In this document: piece after piece, positions 1-7,911 of the stretch | Position numbering within the stretch: the stretch's first letter is position 1 | How the letters are laid out: each line of letters opens with the position of its first letter | Source of the DNA: Brevundimonas sp. SORGH_AS_0993 | GTDB lineage: Bacteria > Pseudomonadota > Alphaproteobacteria > Caulobacterales > Caulobacteraceae | DNA length: 64,000 nucleotides | Assembly: GCF_030818545.1 (NCBI RefSeq) | Contig: NZ_JAUTAH010000001.1 | Coordinates: forward strand, 2,175,001-2,239,000 | Direction: 5' to 3' | Program-made: the position numbers and the translations under genes | Notes under the pieces: model-generated | Databases searched by the model: none | Told to the model about the DNA's origin: nothing | Seen by the model: only the letters and a program-made list of their open reading frames with translations

Positions 1-15
1 TCGTGCGGCATGGGA

Positions 16-495
16 TCAGGCCTTTCGGACATGGGCATGGAGCAAGTCTCTCTGGGGATGAGCGGCCAGACGGCGCGCGAAATCTTCGGCCAGGTCCGCC
101 AGGGTGACGGCGTCCAGCCGCGCGATCAGCAGAGCACGGGCGGCGGCGTAGGTGTCGGCCAGGGCGGCGTTGACCGCCGCCTCGACCAGACAGCCATCGG
201 CCTCGACCGCCGGCGTTTCGGCGATCAGGCCGGGCTCGCCCAAAGCGCGGTTGACCTGGCCCAGGCTGACCTGATCCAGCGGCCGGGCCAGCCGCCATCC
301 GCCGCCGTGCCCCTTCTCCGAGGCGACAAGGCCCTGCTCGCGCAGGCCGGCCATGATGCGGCGCACGACCACCGGATTGGTCGACAGGCAGGTCGCCAAC
401 TGGTCCGAGGTCATCGGCGAACCCTGACGCGCCTCGTACTCGGCCATGTGCAACAGGGCGTGCAGGACGTTGGAAAGGCGGGAATCCCTTTTCAT
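16..495 (-). CDS. Rrf2-family transcriptional regulator without an Fe-S cysteine triad
   Basis: This 159-residue protein has the Rrf2 winged-helix layout: an N-terminal helix (LSNVLHALLHMA), a recognition helix region around residues 30-50 (SDQLATCLSTNPVVVRRIMA), and the wing motif GLVASEKGHGGGWRLA. Rrf2 proteins such as IscR and NsrR sense through a [2Fe-2S] cluster held by three cysteines in the dimerisation region. Here only one cysteine (GCLVEAA) is present there, so a cluster is unlikely and the protein is closer to the YwnA-like, cluster-free branch. The start ATG directly abuts a GTAAC/GTTAC palindrome that is probably its own operator. The sensed signal is unknown. It is transcribed away from the polA side and its 3' neighbour lies outside the window. 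Confidence 0.88.
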   Translation of the reverse strand: MKRDSRLSNVLHALLHMAEYEARQGSPMTSDQLATCLSTNPVVVRRIMAGLREQGLVASEKGHGGGWRLARPLDQVSLGQVNRALGEPGLIAETPAVEADGCLVEAAVNAALADTYAAARALLIARLDAVTLADLAEDFARRLAAHPQRDLLHAHVRKA

Positions 496-513
496 GTAAC
501 TTCAATTTGTTAC
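496..513. promoter_or_regulatory. Palindromic operator next to the Rrf2 start
   Basis: GTAAC and GTTAC flank an 8-bp AT-rich spacer and begin one base upstream of the Rrf2 regulator start codon. The geometry (5-bp arms, 8-bp spacer) resembles operators of Rrf2 proteins, so autoregulation is inferred. No Shine-Dalgarno sequence fits between the palindrome and the ATG, so the site covers the expected ribosome-binding region or the transcript is nearly leaderless. Confidence 0.5.
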
Positions 514-578
514 GTGAAGAGGCGCACGTCAAGACGGCGACGTCGGCCTTTTTCAAGGAGCGTCTATTGCGCCTCGTC

Positions 579-3500
579 CTAGTGCGCCTCGTCCCAGTTG
601 GGGGCCGCGCGGGCGTCGACGACCAGGGGAACGGTCAGGGCGACGGCAGGTTCGGCGGCGGTTTCCATCACGCGCTTGATGACGGCGATGGCGCGTTCGG
701 CCTCGGCCTGGGGGGCTTCGAACACCAGTTCGTCGTGCACCTGCAGCAGCATCCGCGTCGTCAGCCCGGCTTCGGCCAGCGCGTCCGGCATCCGGATCAT
801 GGCGCGGCGGATGATGTCGGCGGCGGCGCCCTGAATCGGGGCGTTGATGGCCGCGCGTTCGCCGAACTGGCGCTCGGCCCCCGACTTGGACTGAATGGCC
901 GGGATATGGATGCGACGCCCGAACACGGTGGAGACGAAGCCGGCCTGGCGCACCTCGATCTTAGTCTTGTCCATATAGGCGCGGATGCCGGGGAAGCGCT
1001 CGAAATAGGTCTTGATATAGGCCCCGGCCTCACCCTGATCGATGCCCAGCTGGGCCGCCAGGCCGAAGGCCGAAATGCCATAGACGATGCCGAAGTTGAT
1101 GGCCTTGGCCCGGCGGCGCGTCTCGGACGGCATGCCTTCGACCGGCACGCCGAACATCTCCGAGGCCGTGGCGGCGTGAATGTCCAGCCCGGCCTTGAAC
1201 GCGCGTTTCAGCTCGGGGATGTCGCCGATATGGGCCAGGAGACGCAGTTCGATCTGGCTGTAATCAGCCGAGATCAGCAGATTGCCCGGCGAGGCGATGA
1301 AGGCTTGGCGGATCTCGCGGCCGGTTTCGGTGCGGATCGGTATGTTCTGCAGATTGGGGTCCGACGAGGCCAGACGTCCGGTCGAGGCGGCCGCCAGCTG
1401 ATAGGAGGTATGGACCCGGTCGGTCTCGGGGTCGGCGGCGGCGATCAGGGCGTCGGTATAGGTGCCCTTCAGCTTGGACAGCTGGCGCCAGTCCAGAAGA
1501 ACGCGCGGCAGATCGTGTGTCATGGCCAGGTCTTCCAGCACGCTGGCGTCGGTGCCCCACTGGCCCGAGGCGGTCTTCTTGCCGCCGGGCAGGTTCAGTT
1601 CGCCGAACAGGATATCGCCGATCTGGCGGGGCGAGCCGATGTTGAAGGGCCGGCCGGCGATCTCATGGGCCTTGGTCTCCAGCTCGGCCATGCGCAGGCC
1701 GAACTCGCTGGACAGGCGTTTCAGCCGGTCCGGGTCGATGCGGACGCCCGCCCGCTCCATCTCGGCCAGAACGGTCGGCATCGGCCGTTCCAGCGTCTCA
1801 TAGACGGTGGACAGGCCCTCGCGCGCCAGCCGAGGCTTCAGCAGCCGCCACAGGCGCAGGGTCACGTCCGCGTCCTCGGCCGCATACTGGGTCGCGGGCT
1901 CCAGGGCGACGTGTTTGAACGACTTCTGGCTCTTGCCCGTCCCCGCCACCTTCTTGAAGGGGACGGGGTCGTGGCCCAGGTGCAGTCGGGCCAGATCGTC
2001 CATGCCGTGGCCGTGCAGCCCGCCCTCCAGGACGTAGGAGATCAGCATGGTGTCGTCATAGGGAGCGACGCGGATGCCGCGACGCGCCATTACGGCGATG
2101 TCGTACTTGCCGTTCTGGACGATCTTCAGCACCGACGGGTCTTCCAGTAGGGGCTTCAATCGCGCCAGGGCCGTGGCCTTGTCCAGCTGGGCGAGCGGTT
2201 CACGCGCCGTCTCGCCGGGCGCGCCGAACAGGCCGCCGTCGCCCTCCTGCGGCTCATGCTCATGGGTCAGGGGAATGTAGCAGGCGTCGTTGGGCCCGAT
2301 CGCCAGGGACACGCCGCACAGGCCGGCGTGGGTCGCTGACAGGGCGTCCGTTTCGGTGTCGAACCCGACCACGCCCGCCTCGGTCGCGCGCGCGATCCAA
2401 CGCTCCAGCGCCTCCTCGGTCTGGACGCATTCATAGGCGCTCAGGTCGAAGAGGTGCGGCTCGGCCGGGGCGGCGACTTCCTTGGGTGCATAGCGGGGCG
2501 TGGCCACCGGCGCCGACAGATTGGGCGCGCGCTTGGGGGCGAAGGCCGAGGTCTCGCTGGGCCCGGCCTTGCCGTCGCCGACCCGCCGCGCCAGGGAGCG
2601 GAACTCCATCGTCTCCAGGAAGGCGGACAGGATTTCGGGATTGGGATCCTTGACGGCGAAATCCTCGATCGCCTCGGGCGCCGGGGCGTCGCAGGTCAGG
2701 CGCACCAGTTCGCGCGACAGGCGGATCTGGTCGGCGAAGTCGATCAGGGTCTGGCGGCGCTTGGGCTGTTTGATCTCCTGCGCTCGGGCCAACAGAGTGT
2801 CCAGGTCGCCGTACTGGTCCAGCAGCTGGGCCGCCGTTTTGGGGCCGATGCCCGGCGCACCGGGGACGTTGTCGACGCTGTCGCCGATCAGGGCCTGGAG
2901 GTCGATCATCTTCTCGGGCCCGACGCCGAACTTCTCGAATACCTCGGGCTCGGCCAGGCGGCGGTCCTTCATCGGGTCCCACATGACCACGCCGCCGCCG
3001 ATCAGCTGCATCAGGTCTTTGTCGGAAGATACGATCACCGCCTCGCCCCCCGCCTCTCGCGCCTTGCAGGCGTAGGTGGCGATCAGATCGTCGGCCTCGT
3101 AGCCGGGCAGTTCGACACAGTGAACGCCGAACGCCGCCGTCGCCTCGCGCACCAGCGGAAACTGGGGGATCAGGTCCTCGGGCGGCGGCGGACGGTGGGC
3201 CTTGTACTGGTCGTACAGGGTATTGCGGAACGTCTTTTCCGAGTGGTCGAAGATGGCGACCAGATGGGTCGGTCCATCCGCCCCCTTCATGTCCTTCAAC
3301 AGCTTCCACAGCATGTTGCAGTAGCCCTGGACCGCGCCGACCGGCAGTCCGTCGGACTTGCGCGTCAGCGGCGGCAGGGCGTGATAGGCGCGGAAGATAT
3401 AGGCCGAGGCGTCGATCATCCACAGCCGCAGCGCCGGCCCATCCTGGGTCAGCGGGCGATCCTGAGTGTCGGCGGCGTCGGGGGCGTGCTCGTCGGTCAT
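579..3500 (-). CDS. polA: DNA polymerase I
   Basis: Full-length 973-residue PolA with all three domains. The 5'-3' exonuclease occupies about residues 25-305 (IFDHSEKTFR, GYEADDLIATYA, IGDSVDNVPGAPGIGPKTAA). The 3'-5' exonuclease lies at about 355-560 and retains the metal-binding D381-x-E383 (FDTETD), so proofreading should be active. The polymerase domain contains DPNLQNIPIRTETGREIR, SADYSQIELRLLAHI, the O-helix RRRAKAINFGIVYG and QVHDELVFEAP near residue 922. It acts in Okazaki-fragment maturation and excision repair. It appears monocistronic, with Rrf2 downstream and a lipoprotein gene upstream. The ATG at 3500 gives the expected N terminus just before LWMIDASAYIFRAYHA. Confidence 0.97.
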   Translation of the reverse strand: MTDEHAPDAADTQDRPLTQDGPALRLWMIDASAYIFRAYHALPPLTRKSDGLPVGAVQGYCNMLWKLLKDMKGADGPTHLVAIFDHSEKTFRNTLYDQYKAHRPPPPEDLIPQFPLVREATAAFGVHCVELPGYEADDLIATYACKAREAGGEAVIVSSDKDLMQLIGGGVVMWDPMKDRRLAEPEVFEKFGVGPEKMIDLQALIGDSVDNVPGAPGIGPKTAAQLLDQYGDLDTLLARAQEIKQPKRRQTLIDFADQIRLSRELVRLTCDAPAPEAIEDFAVKDPNPEILSAFLETMEFRSLARRVGDGKAGPSETSAFAPKRAPNLSAPVATPRYAPKEVAAPAEPHLFDLSAYECVQTEEALERWIARATEAGVVGFDTETDALSATHAGLCGVSLAIGPNDACYIPLTHEHEPQEGDGGLFGAPGETAREPLAQLDKATALARLKPLLEDPSVLKIVQNGKYDIAVMARRGIRVAPYDDTMLISYVLEGGLHGHGMDDLARLHLGHDPVPFKKVAGTGKSQKSFKHVALEPATQYAAEDADVTLRLWRLLKPRLAREGLSTVYETLERPMPTVLAEMERAGVRIDPDRLKRLSSEFGLRMAELETKAHEIAGRPFNIGSPRQIGDILFGELNLPGGKKTASGQWGTDASVLEDLAMTHDLPRVLLDWRQLSKLKGTYTDALIAAADPETDRVHTSYQLAAASTGRLASSDPNLQNIPIRTETGREIRQAFIASPGNLLISADYSQIELRLLAHIGDIPELKRAFKAGLDIHAATASEMFGVPVEGMPSETRRRAKAINFGIVYGISAFGLAAQLGIDQGEAGAYIKTYFERFPGIRAYMDKTKIEVRQAGFVSTVFGRRIHIPAIQSKSGAERQFGERAAINAPIQGAAADIIRRAMIRMPDALAEAGLTTRMLLQVHDELVFEAPQAEAERAIAVIKRVMETAAEPAVALTVPLVVDARAAPNWDEAH

Positions 3501-3547
3501 GGCCGGACCATAGGCGGGTCGGGCCGCCGCGTCAGCCGTCTAGAGGC

Positions 3548-4183
3548 CTAGAATTCGGTCCAGCTGGAGCCCGGATTGCGCCGGCCAGGCTGCGCCTGTT
3601 GCTGGCCCCAGGTCACGATCATGAACAGCTTGTGGCTGCGGATACGGTACTGACCGATCATCGGCAGAACCGCCCCCAGAGGCGCCCCGGTCTTGGCTTC
3701 GTAGAGAAAGCCGGAGAATTCGGCCACGCCCGCGCGGTCGCGGTTGCTGTAGATCGACAGTTCCGGCAGCGAGACGACGTTCAGGCTCTCGTTGATCGGA
3801 ATCCGCATTTCCGGAATGCCGACCACGCGCCGCATCTGTTCCAGCGCCAGGGCGCCGGTACGGAGTTCGAACACCGCGTCGGCGTCTTCCCGGTTGCGGG
3901 TCAGCCGATAGCCGGCGTCCGACAGGGCCGCGCGGATCGCGCTGATGGCGTAGCGGGAATTCTCCGCCTGGAAATAGGTCTCGTCGACGAAGATGGCCGC
4001 CGCTGTCGGCAGGGGCAGCGACAGCCCCTCGACCGCCTTGTCGGCGGCCCGGGCCAGCAGCAGCTGTTCGGTCGCGGTGCGGCCGATGTTCGATTCCGTG
4101 GTCGAGGCGCAGGCCGACGCCATCAGGGCCGTCGCCAGAAGCGCGGCTTTCAGGCTCGTCCGCGTCGCATGACGCCGGACCAT
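3548..4183 (-). CDS. Putative outer-membrane lipoprotein of unknown function
   Basis: The 211-residue product starts [20 protein letters not shown] and has a lipobox-like MASAC, so it is probably exported and lipidated. The mature part (EQLLLARAADKAVEGLSLPL, FVDETYF, later LPELSIYSNRDRAGVAEFSG) suggests a domain on which paired helices alternate with strands. I do not recognise a catalytic motif. Its length and motifs resemble a family of uncharacterised proteobacterial lipoproteins, but I cannot name it with certainty. The start ATG overlaps the stop of the upstream VOC gene by one base (TGATG), which fixes the start and implies translational coupling. A longer open frame upstream only shadows the VOC gene. 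Confidence 0.7.
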   Translation of the reverse strand: MVRRHATRTSLKAALLATALMASACASTTESNIGRTATEQLLLARAADKAVEGLSLPLPTAAAIFVDETYFQAENSRYAISAIRAALSDAGYRLTRNREDADAVFELRTGALALEQMRRVVGIPEMRIPINESLNVVSLPELSIYSNRDRAGVAEFSGFLYEAKTGAPLGAVLPMIGQYRIRSHKLFMIVTWGQQQAQPGRRNPGSSWTEF

Positions 4184-4638
4184 CACCAGCTTCCCGTATT
4201 GGGCATGGAGGCCCAGGGCTCGGCCGGGGCCAGGGCGTCGCCTTCCTGAAGCAGTTCGATGGAGATCCCGTCCGGCGACCGGACGAAGGCCATATAGCCG
4301 TCGCGCGGCGGTCGGTTGATCGTGACGCCTCCGTCCGTCAGCCGGCGACAGGCGGCGTAGATGTCGTCGACCTTGTAGGCTAGGTGGCCGAAGTTTCGGC
4401 CGCCGGAATAGTCTTGCGGATCCCAGTTGAAGGTCAGCTCCAGCTCGGGCGCATGTTCGGCCTGGGATTGTTCCAGGTTCTTCGGCGCGGCCAGGAAGAC
4501 CAGGGTGAATCGTCCGGCTTCGTTCTCTGTCCGGCGCACTTCCTGAAGACCCAGGAGATCGCAATAGAAATACAGCGACGCCTCAAGGTCCTTCACCCGG
4601 ACCATGGTGTGCAGATAACGCAAGGGGCTCGTCTCCAT
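4183..4638 (-). CDS. VOC-superfamily protein, lactoylglutathione lyase (glyoxalase I)-like
   Basis: This 151-residue protein is one glyoxalase I-sized VOC domain with both beta-alpha-beta-beta-beta halves. The N-terminal half starts [20 protein letters not shown] and the second has [20 protein letters not shown] and ends [13 protein letters not shown]. Putative metal ligands are the His of YLHTMVR, Glu of LELTFNWD, His of FGHLAYKV and Glu of SIELLQ, the H/E/H/E set expected for Ni/Zn glyoxalase I. The likely reaction is isomerisation of the methylglyoxal-glutathione hemithioacetal in methylglyoxal detoxification. It is the first gene of a coupled pair with the lipoprotein downstream. No strong Shine-Dalgarno sequence is visible. 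A CCTATAGAC segment about 25 nt upstream could be a -10 element. Confidence 0.85.
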   Translation of the reverse strand: METSPLRYLHTMVRVKDLEASLYFYCDLLGLQEVRRTENEAGRFTLVFLAAPKNLEQSQAEHAPELELTFNWDPQDYSGGRNFGHLAYKVDDIYAACRRLTDGGVTINRPPRDGYMAFVRSPDGISIELLQEGDALAPAEPWASMPNTGSW

Positions 4639-4705
4639 CCGAACGGCTTATGGGCGGTCTATAGGATGCGAACTCCGCCCAGGGACTGAACTGGCGTTAC
4701 GCCCT

Positions 4706-4945
4706 CTAGTGGGCCTCGGGCGCGCGGGCCGCCGGGCTCAGATATTCGTTCTCGTCGTGCGGATGGGCCGACAGCACGAAGCGCCGGTCGCAATAGGGAC
4801 ATTCGACGAAGTCTTCGCCGCCCATGTCCAGATAGACCAGCGGATGGCCCAGGGCGCCCCCGCCGCCGTCGCAGGCCACGCGCTTGGTGGAGACGACGAT
4901 CTCTTCGGGCGGCAGGATCAGGGCTTCGGGATGGCGGGGAGGCAT
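4706..4945 (-). CDS. CHCC-type zinc-finger domain protein
   Basis: This 79-residue protein carries the zf-CHCC pattern, with C25, H34, C49 and C52 (VACDGGG, LGHPLVYLD, VECPYCDRRFVL). The same fold occurs in the mitochondrial complex I subunit NDUFS6, and free-standing copies are typical of alphaproteobacteria. It probably binds one zinc ion, and a role in complex I maturation is a family-based guess. Its 5' end overlaps the 3' end of the upstream membrane-protein gene by 28 nt. Confidence 0.85.
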   Translation of the reverse strand: MPPRHPEALILPPEEIVVSTKRVACDGGGGALGHPLVYLDMGGEDFVECPYCDRRFVLSAHPHDENEYLSPAARAPEAH

Positions 4946-5280
4946 GGTCCGGTCCGGGGCTGGAGGGCTTGCGCGTTCCTAGGCGGACCGGACCCGCGCG
5001 TCAAACCTCCGGAGGCCGCAGGGCGCCGTCCCAGCAGCCGGTTCAGCATCGCCTTGCGCTTTTTGAACAGGGTCAGCCCCAGACAGGCGGCGCCGACCCA
5101 CAGTCCGATCTCGCCGATCAGGGCCAGGACGGCGAAGGCCAGGCCCGCCGCCGCCATATCGATCTGGCCGGTCTTGCCGGCCAGCAACGCCAGCCCGGCG
5201 CCGACGTAGCCCAAGGCGCAGACGCCCATGGCGGCGAAGCCGATCAGTCGGGTTTTGGCCAAGCGGCGAGTCTGGGTCAT
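4918..5280 (-). CDS. Small two-helix membrane protein of unknown function
   Basis: The ATG at 5280 is preceded by GGAGAT at a good distance, so I choose it over an upstream ATG at 5370 that would run through the promoter region. The 120-residue product begins MTQTRRLAKTRLIGFAAMG and has two predicted transmembrane segments at about residues 13-35 and 43-70, followed by a basic KKRK segment and a Pro/Arg/Ala-rich tail. The tail overlaps the zinc-finger gene. It faintly resembles small proteins annotated as transporter suffix domains (GEIGLWVGAACLG), but function is unknown. The last 30 residues may be a low-constraint extension. Confidence 0.6.
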   Translation of the reverse strand: MTQTRRLAKTRLIGFAAMGVCALGYVGAGLALLAGKTGQIDMAAAGLAFAVLALIGEIGLWVGAACLGLTLFKKRKAMLNRLLGRRPAASGGLTRGSGPPRNAQALQPRTGPCLPAIPKP

Positions 5281-5303
5281 AACAAGATCTCCATCAAGCA
5301 GGT

Positions 5304-5330
5304 TTGACGTTATGACAAGCACGCTAGACA
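5304..5330 (+). promoter_or_regulatory. Caulobacter-type housekeeping promoter for the ABC ATPase gene
   Basis: TTGACGT at 5304-5310 is followed after 12 nt by GCTAGACA at 5323. This matches the Caulobacter sigma-73 consensus (TTGACGS, 10-14 nt, GCTAnAWC) closely. It points to the ABC gene starting at 5466, about 135 nt downstream. Confidence 0.55.
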
Positions 5331-5349
5331 GAGTGGGGATTACAGTCAA
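5321..5349 (-). promoter_or_regulatory. Possible divergent promoter for the membrane-protein gene
   Basis: Read on the minus strand, TTGACT (5349-5344) is separated by 17 nt from TAGCGT (5326-5321), about 40 nt upstream of the ATG at 5280. The -10 is weak and overlaps the forward promoter, so the two directions would compete for polymerase. Confidence 0.3.
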
Positions 5350-5465
5350 GCGACATTGACACAGAGACAAGCATACTTGCCTTTCGGCGTGTCAAACGCC
5401 GGCTTGGCGAACGGGCCTGCCCGCCCTACCTAAGCCACCCGACCCTTCCCGAGCGCTCTTGATCC

Positions 5466-6440
5466 ATGTCCCAAACCGACGCCCTGCCCGACAACGCCAT
5501 CGAGGTGCGGGGGCTGAAGAAGACCTACGCCGGGTCCAAGAAGGCGCCGCCGAAAACGGCGCTCAGAGGCGTCGATCTGGTCATTCCGCGCGGCTCGGTC
5601 TTCGGGCTTCTGGGCCCGAACGGCGCGGGCAAGTCGACGCTGATCAACATTCTGGCCGGGGTGGTGAAAAAGTCGGAAGGCACGGTCACGATCTGGTGCC
5701 GCGACATCGACAAGGAGCCGCGCGACGCCGCCGCCGCCTTGGGCGTGGTGCCGCAGGAGATCGTCGCCGATGTCTTCTTCACCCCGCGCGAATCGCTGGA
5801 GGTCCAGGCCGGCTTTTACGGGGTGCCCAAGGACGAGCGTCGCTCGGACGAACTGCTGGCCGCCCTGGGCCTGGGAGACAAGGCCAACGCCTATGTCCGC
5901 GCCCTGTCCGGCGGCATGAAGCGACGTCTGATGGTGGCCAAGGCCCTGGTCCACAATCCGCCCATCCTGATCCTGGACGAGCCGACCGCCGGGGTGGACG
6001 TCGAACTGCGCCGCCAGCTGTGGGCCTATGTCCGGCGCATCAACGAAGAGGGCGTGACCATCGTCCTGACCACCCACTATCTGGAAGAGGCGCAGGAGCT
6101 CTGCGACACCATCGCCATCGTCAACCGGGGCGAGGTGGTGGCCTGCGAGCCGACGCCCCAACTGCTGCGCCGTCTGGACAGCCGCAATGTGGTGGTCACG
6201 CCCGAAACGCCCCAGGCGACCCCGCCCGTCCTGCCCGGTTTCGAGGTCACGTCGCGTCCCGGCGGGGCCTTCGCCGTGACCTACAAGAAGGGCCAGTCGT
6301 CGGTCGAACAGGTCATCAACGCCGTGCGGGCCGCCGGCGTCACCATCGCCGACATCACCACCGAAGACCCGGACCTGGAGGACGTCTTTCTGGCCCTGAC
6401 CTATGGCGACGCCTCTCAGGACGATCCGACCAAATACTGA
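5466..6440 (+). CDS. ABC transporter ATP-binding protein (ABC-2/drug-export type)
   Basis: This 324-residue ATPase has Walker A GPNGAGKST (50-58), Q-loop VVPQEI, signature LSGGMKRR (147-154), Walker B ILILDEPTAGVD (167-178) and the switch histidine H204 (TTHYLEEA). The sequence and the C-terminal extension after residue 235 place it with export ATPases of the CcmA/NodI/YadG type, which pair with an ABC-2 permease. No permease gene is adjacent: the upstream gene is divergent and the downstream gene is convergent. It must pair with a permease encoded elsewhere or act without one. Substrate is unknown. A consensus-like promoter lies at 5304. Confidence 0.92.
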   Translation: MSQTDALPDNAIEVRGLKKTYAGSKKAPPKTALRGVDLVIPRGSVFGLLGPNGAGKSTLINILAGVVKKSEGTVTIWCRDIDKEPRDAAAALGVVPQEIVADVFFTPRESLEVQAGFYGVPKDERRSDELLAALGLGDKANAYVRALSGGMKRRLMVAKALVHNPPILILDEPTAGVDVELRRQLWAYVRRINEEGVTIVLTTHYLEEAQELCDTIAIVNRGEVVACEPTPQLLRRLDSRNVVVTPETPQATPPVLPGFEVTSRPGGAFAVTYKKGQSSVEQVINAVRAAGVTIADITTEDPDLEDVFLALTYGDASQDDPTKY

Positions 6441-6446
6441 TCTCCG

Positions 6447-7331
6447 TCAGCCGAGCTCCGCCAGGAATTCGAAGATCGCGGCGCGCGCCTCGACCTCGTC
6501 CAGCATGGGGGCGTGGCCGACGCCCGGAACCTCGACATAGGCCATGGCTGGGGCCGCCTTTCTCATCCGCTCGACGATGTCGGGGCTCAGCAGGTCCGAG
6601 GTGGCGCCGCGCACCAGCAGCGTCGGCTTCTTTCGCGCCAGTCGCCGGAACATGGGCCAGAGATTGGGAACCAGAGCCTTGGCCCCGGCCGCGCGGATGG
6701 GCGCCGAAATATCGGGATCATAGTCCAGGCCGATCCCGCCGTCCGGCTGCTGGCGGAAGATGCGCCGGGCGAAGGCGTCCCAGTCCGCGTCCGTATAATG
6801 AGGAAAGGCGACGGCGTTAATGCGTCTGGCATAGGCGGCCGCATCGGCCCAGGACCCGATCTCGACCGGCTGGCCGCTATAGGCGGCGATGCGGGCCAGG
6901 CCCTCGGGCGCGACCTCCGGGCCGATGTCGTTCAGGATCGCCGCGACTACGGCTCTGGGCCGAATCGCCGTCAGGGCCATGGTGATCAGCCCGCCCATGG
7001 AGGTGCCGACGAAGACCGCGCGGTCGATGGCGGCCTGCTCCATCAGGGCCAGGACGTCGCGGGCATAGACGTCGGGCGTATAGGTCATGGGGTCGGGTGC
7101 GCGATCCGACAGACCCCGGCCGCGCACATCCACCGCCAGGACGCGCCGACCGCTTTGCGCCAGCAGGGGCGCGATGGCTTCGAAATCGGCGCTGTTTCGG
7201 GTCAGGCCGTGGATGGCGATGACCGGCGGCCGGGCCGGTCCTGCCGCAGGGGCGTAGTCGCGGGCATGGAGGCTGAGCCCCTCCGGCGAGGTCCAGCGGC
7301 GATCGACGAAGGGCGGCGTTTGAGCGGGCAC
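6447..7331 (-). CDS. Alpha/beta-hydrolase fold protein
   Basis: The 294-residue protein has the alpha/beta-hydrolase core: oxyanion segment PPVIAIHGLTRNSADF, nucleophile elbow GTSMGGLI (Ser), acid region around LLVRGATSDLLS and catalytic His in VPGVGHAPML. Its best family match is the MhpC/epoxide hydrolase-like group, and the substrate is not predictable. I choose the GTG at 7331 because GAGGAA lies about 9 nt upstream and the N terminus then reads MPAQTPPFVDRRWTSPEG. Open frame continues upstream without a plausible start. It is convergent with the ABC gene, only 6 bp apart. Confidence 0.85.
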   Translation of the reverse strand: MPAQTPPFVDRRWTSPEGLSLHARDYAPAAGPARPPVIAIHGLTRNSADFEAIAPLLAQSGRRVLAVDVRGRGLSDRAPDPMTYTPDVYARDVLALMEQAAIDRAVFVGTSMGGLITMALTAIRPRAVVAAILNDIGPEVAPEGLARIAAYSGQPVEIGSWADAAAYARRINAVAFPHYTDADWDAFARRIFRQQPDGGIGLDYDPDISAPIRAAGAKALVPNLWPMFRRLARKKPTLLVRGATSDLLSPDIVERMRKAAPAMAYVEVPGVGHAPMLDEVEARAAIFEFLAELG

Positions 7332-7395
7332 GGGCGGTTTCCTCTGTCTTTTGGACCAGAGTAATTCATCGCCTGCGGAATTGCGATGTCCGCGG

Positions 7396-7911
7396 TCAGT
7401 CCTGCCCCAGGACCGTCTGGCGCACGAAGGCGTCCAGGTCCCCGCCGGCGAACAGATGGCCCGCCACCCCTGCGCGGGCGCCGGCCTCAAGGTCGCTGTC
7501 CTTGTCGCCGATGATGAAGGACCCGGCGGGGTCCAGTCCATGATCGGCGATGGCCCGCAGCAGCATGCCGGGATTGGGTTTGCGATCCGGATGATCGGGG
7601 TGGCGATAGCGGGCTTGGACCGCATTCTCGTGGAAGGGGCAGGCATAGACGGCGTCGATCACCGCCCCGTCCTGGGCCAGACGTTCGACCAGTTCCGCAT
7701 TGAAGGCGTGCATCCGCTCTTCACTGAAAAAGCCGCGCGCCACGCCTGCCTGATTGGTGACGATGACGGTCCGATAGCCGGCGGCCTTCATCCGCCGAAC
7801 GGCGGCCGCCGCGCCGGGGATCAGCTTCAAATCCTCGGGCCGGTGCGGATAGCCGCAGTCCTCGATGAGGACGCCGTCGCGGTCCAGGAAGGCGGCGGGT
7901 CGGCCGGTCAT
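7396..7911 (-). CDS. HAD-IIIA phosphatase, heptose-bisphosphate phosphatase (GmhB)-like
   Basis: This 171-residue HAD-IIIA protein has the nucleophile motif FLDRDGVLIED (D10, D12), motif II TNQAG, and the motif III/IV region DRKPNPGMLLRA and FIIGDKDSDLEAG. These are hallmarks of the HisB-N/GmhB group, which removes the 7-phosphate from heptose 1,7-bisphosphates. The GmhB zinc loop is only partly kept: CPFH is present (C91, H94), but the downstream CxC before RKP is replaced by HPD. The exact substrate is therefore uncertain. The ATG overlaps the stop of the AGE-epimerase gene by 4 bp (ATGA), so the two form a sugar-phosphate pair. Confidence 0.8.
   Translation of the reverse strand: MTGRPAAFLDRDGVLIEDCGYPHRPEDLKLIPGAAAAVRRMKAAGYRTVIVTNQAGVARGFFSEERMHAFNAELVERLAQDGAVIDAVYACPFHENAVQARYRHPDHPDRKPNPGMLLRAIADHGLDPAGSFIIGDKDSDLEAGARAGVAGHLFAGGDLDAFVRQTVLGQD

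Noticed and set aside
507..2150. Long plus-strand frame opposite polA
   Set aside because: It is a codon-bias shadow of polA in GC-rich DNA, with Gly/Arg/Gln-rich composition and no family features. The same holds for the long frames opposite pnp, alaS, nusA and the TonB receptor.
5401..5440. GGCTT/AAGCC dyad in the ABC upstream region as another REP copy
   Set aside because: It lacks the GCGC core and CAA bulge of the family, and the short arms could be chance.
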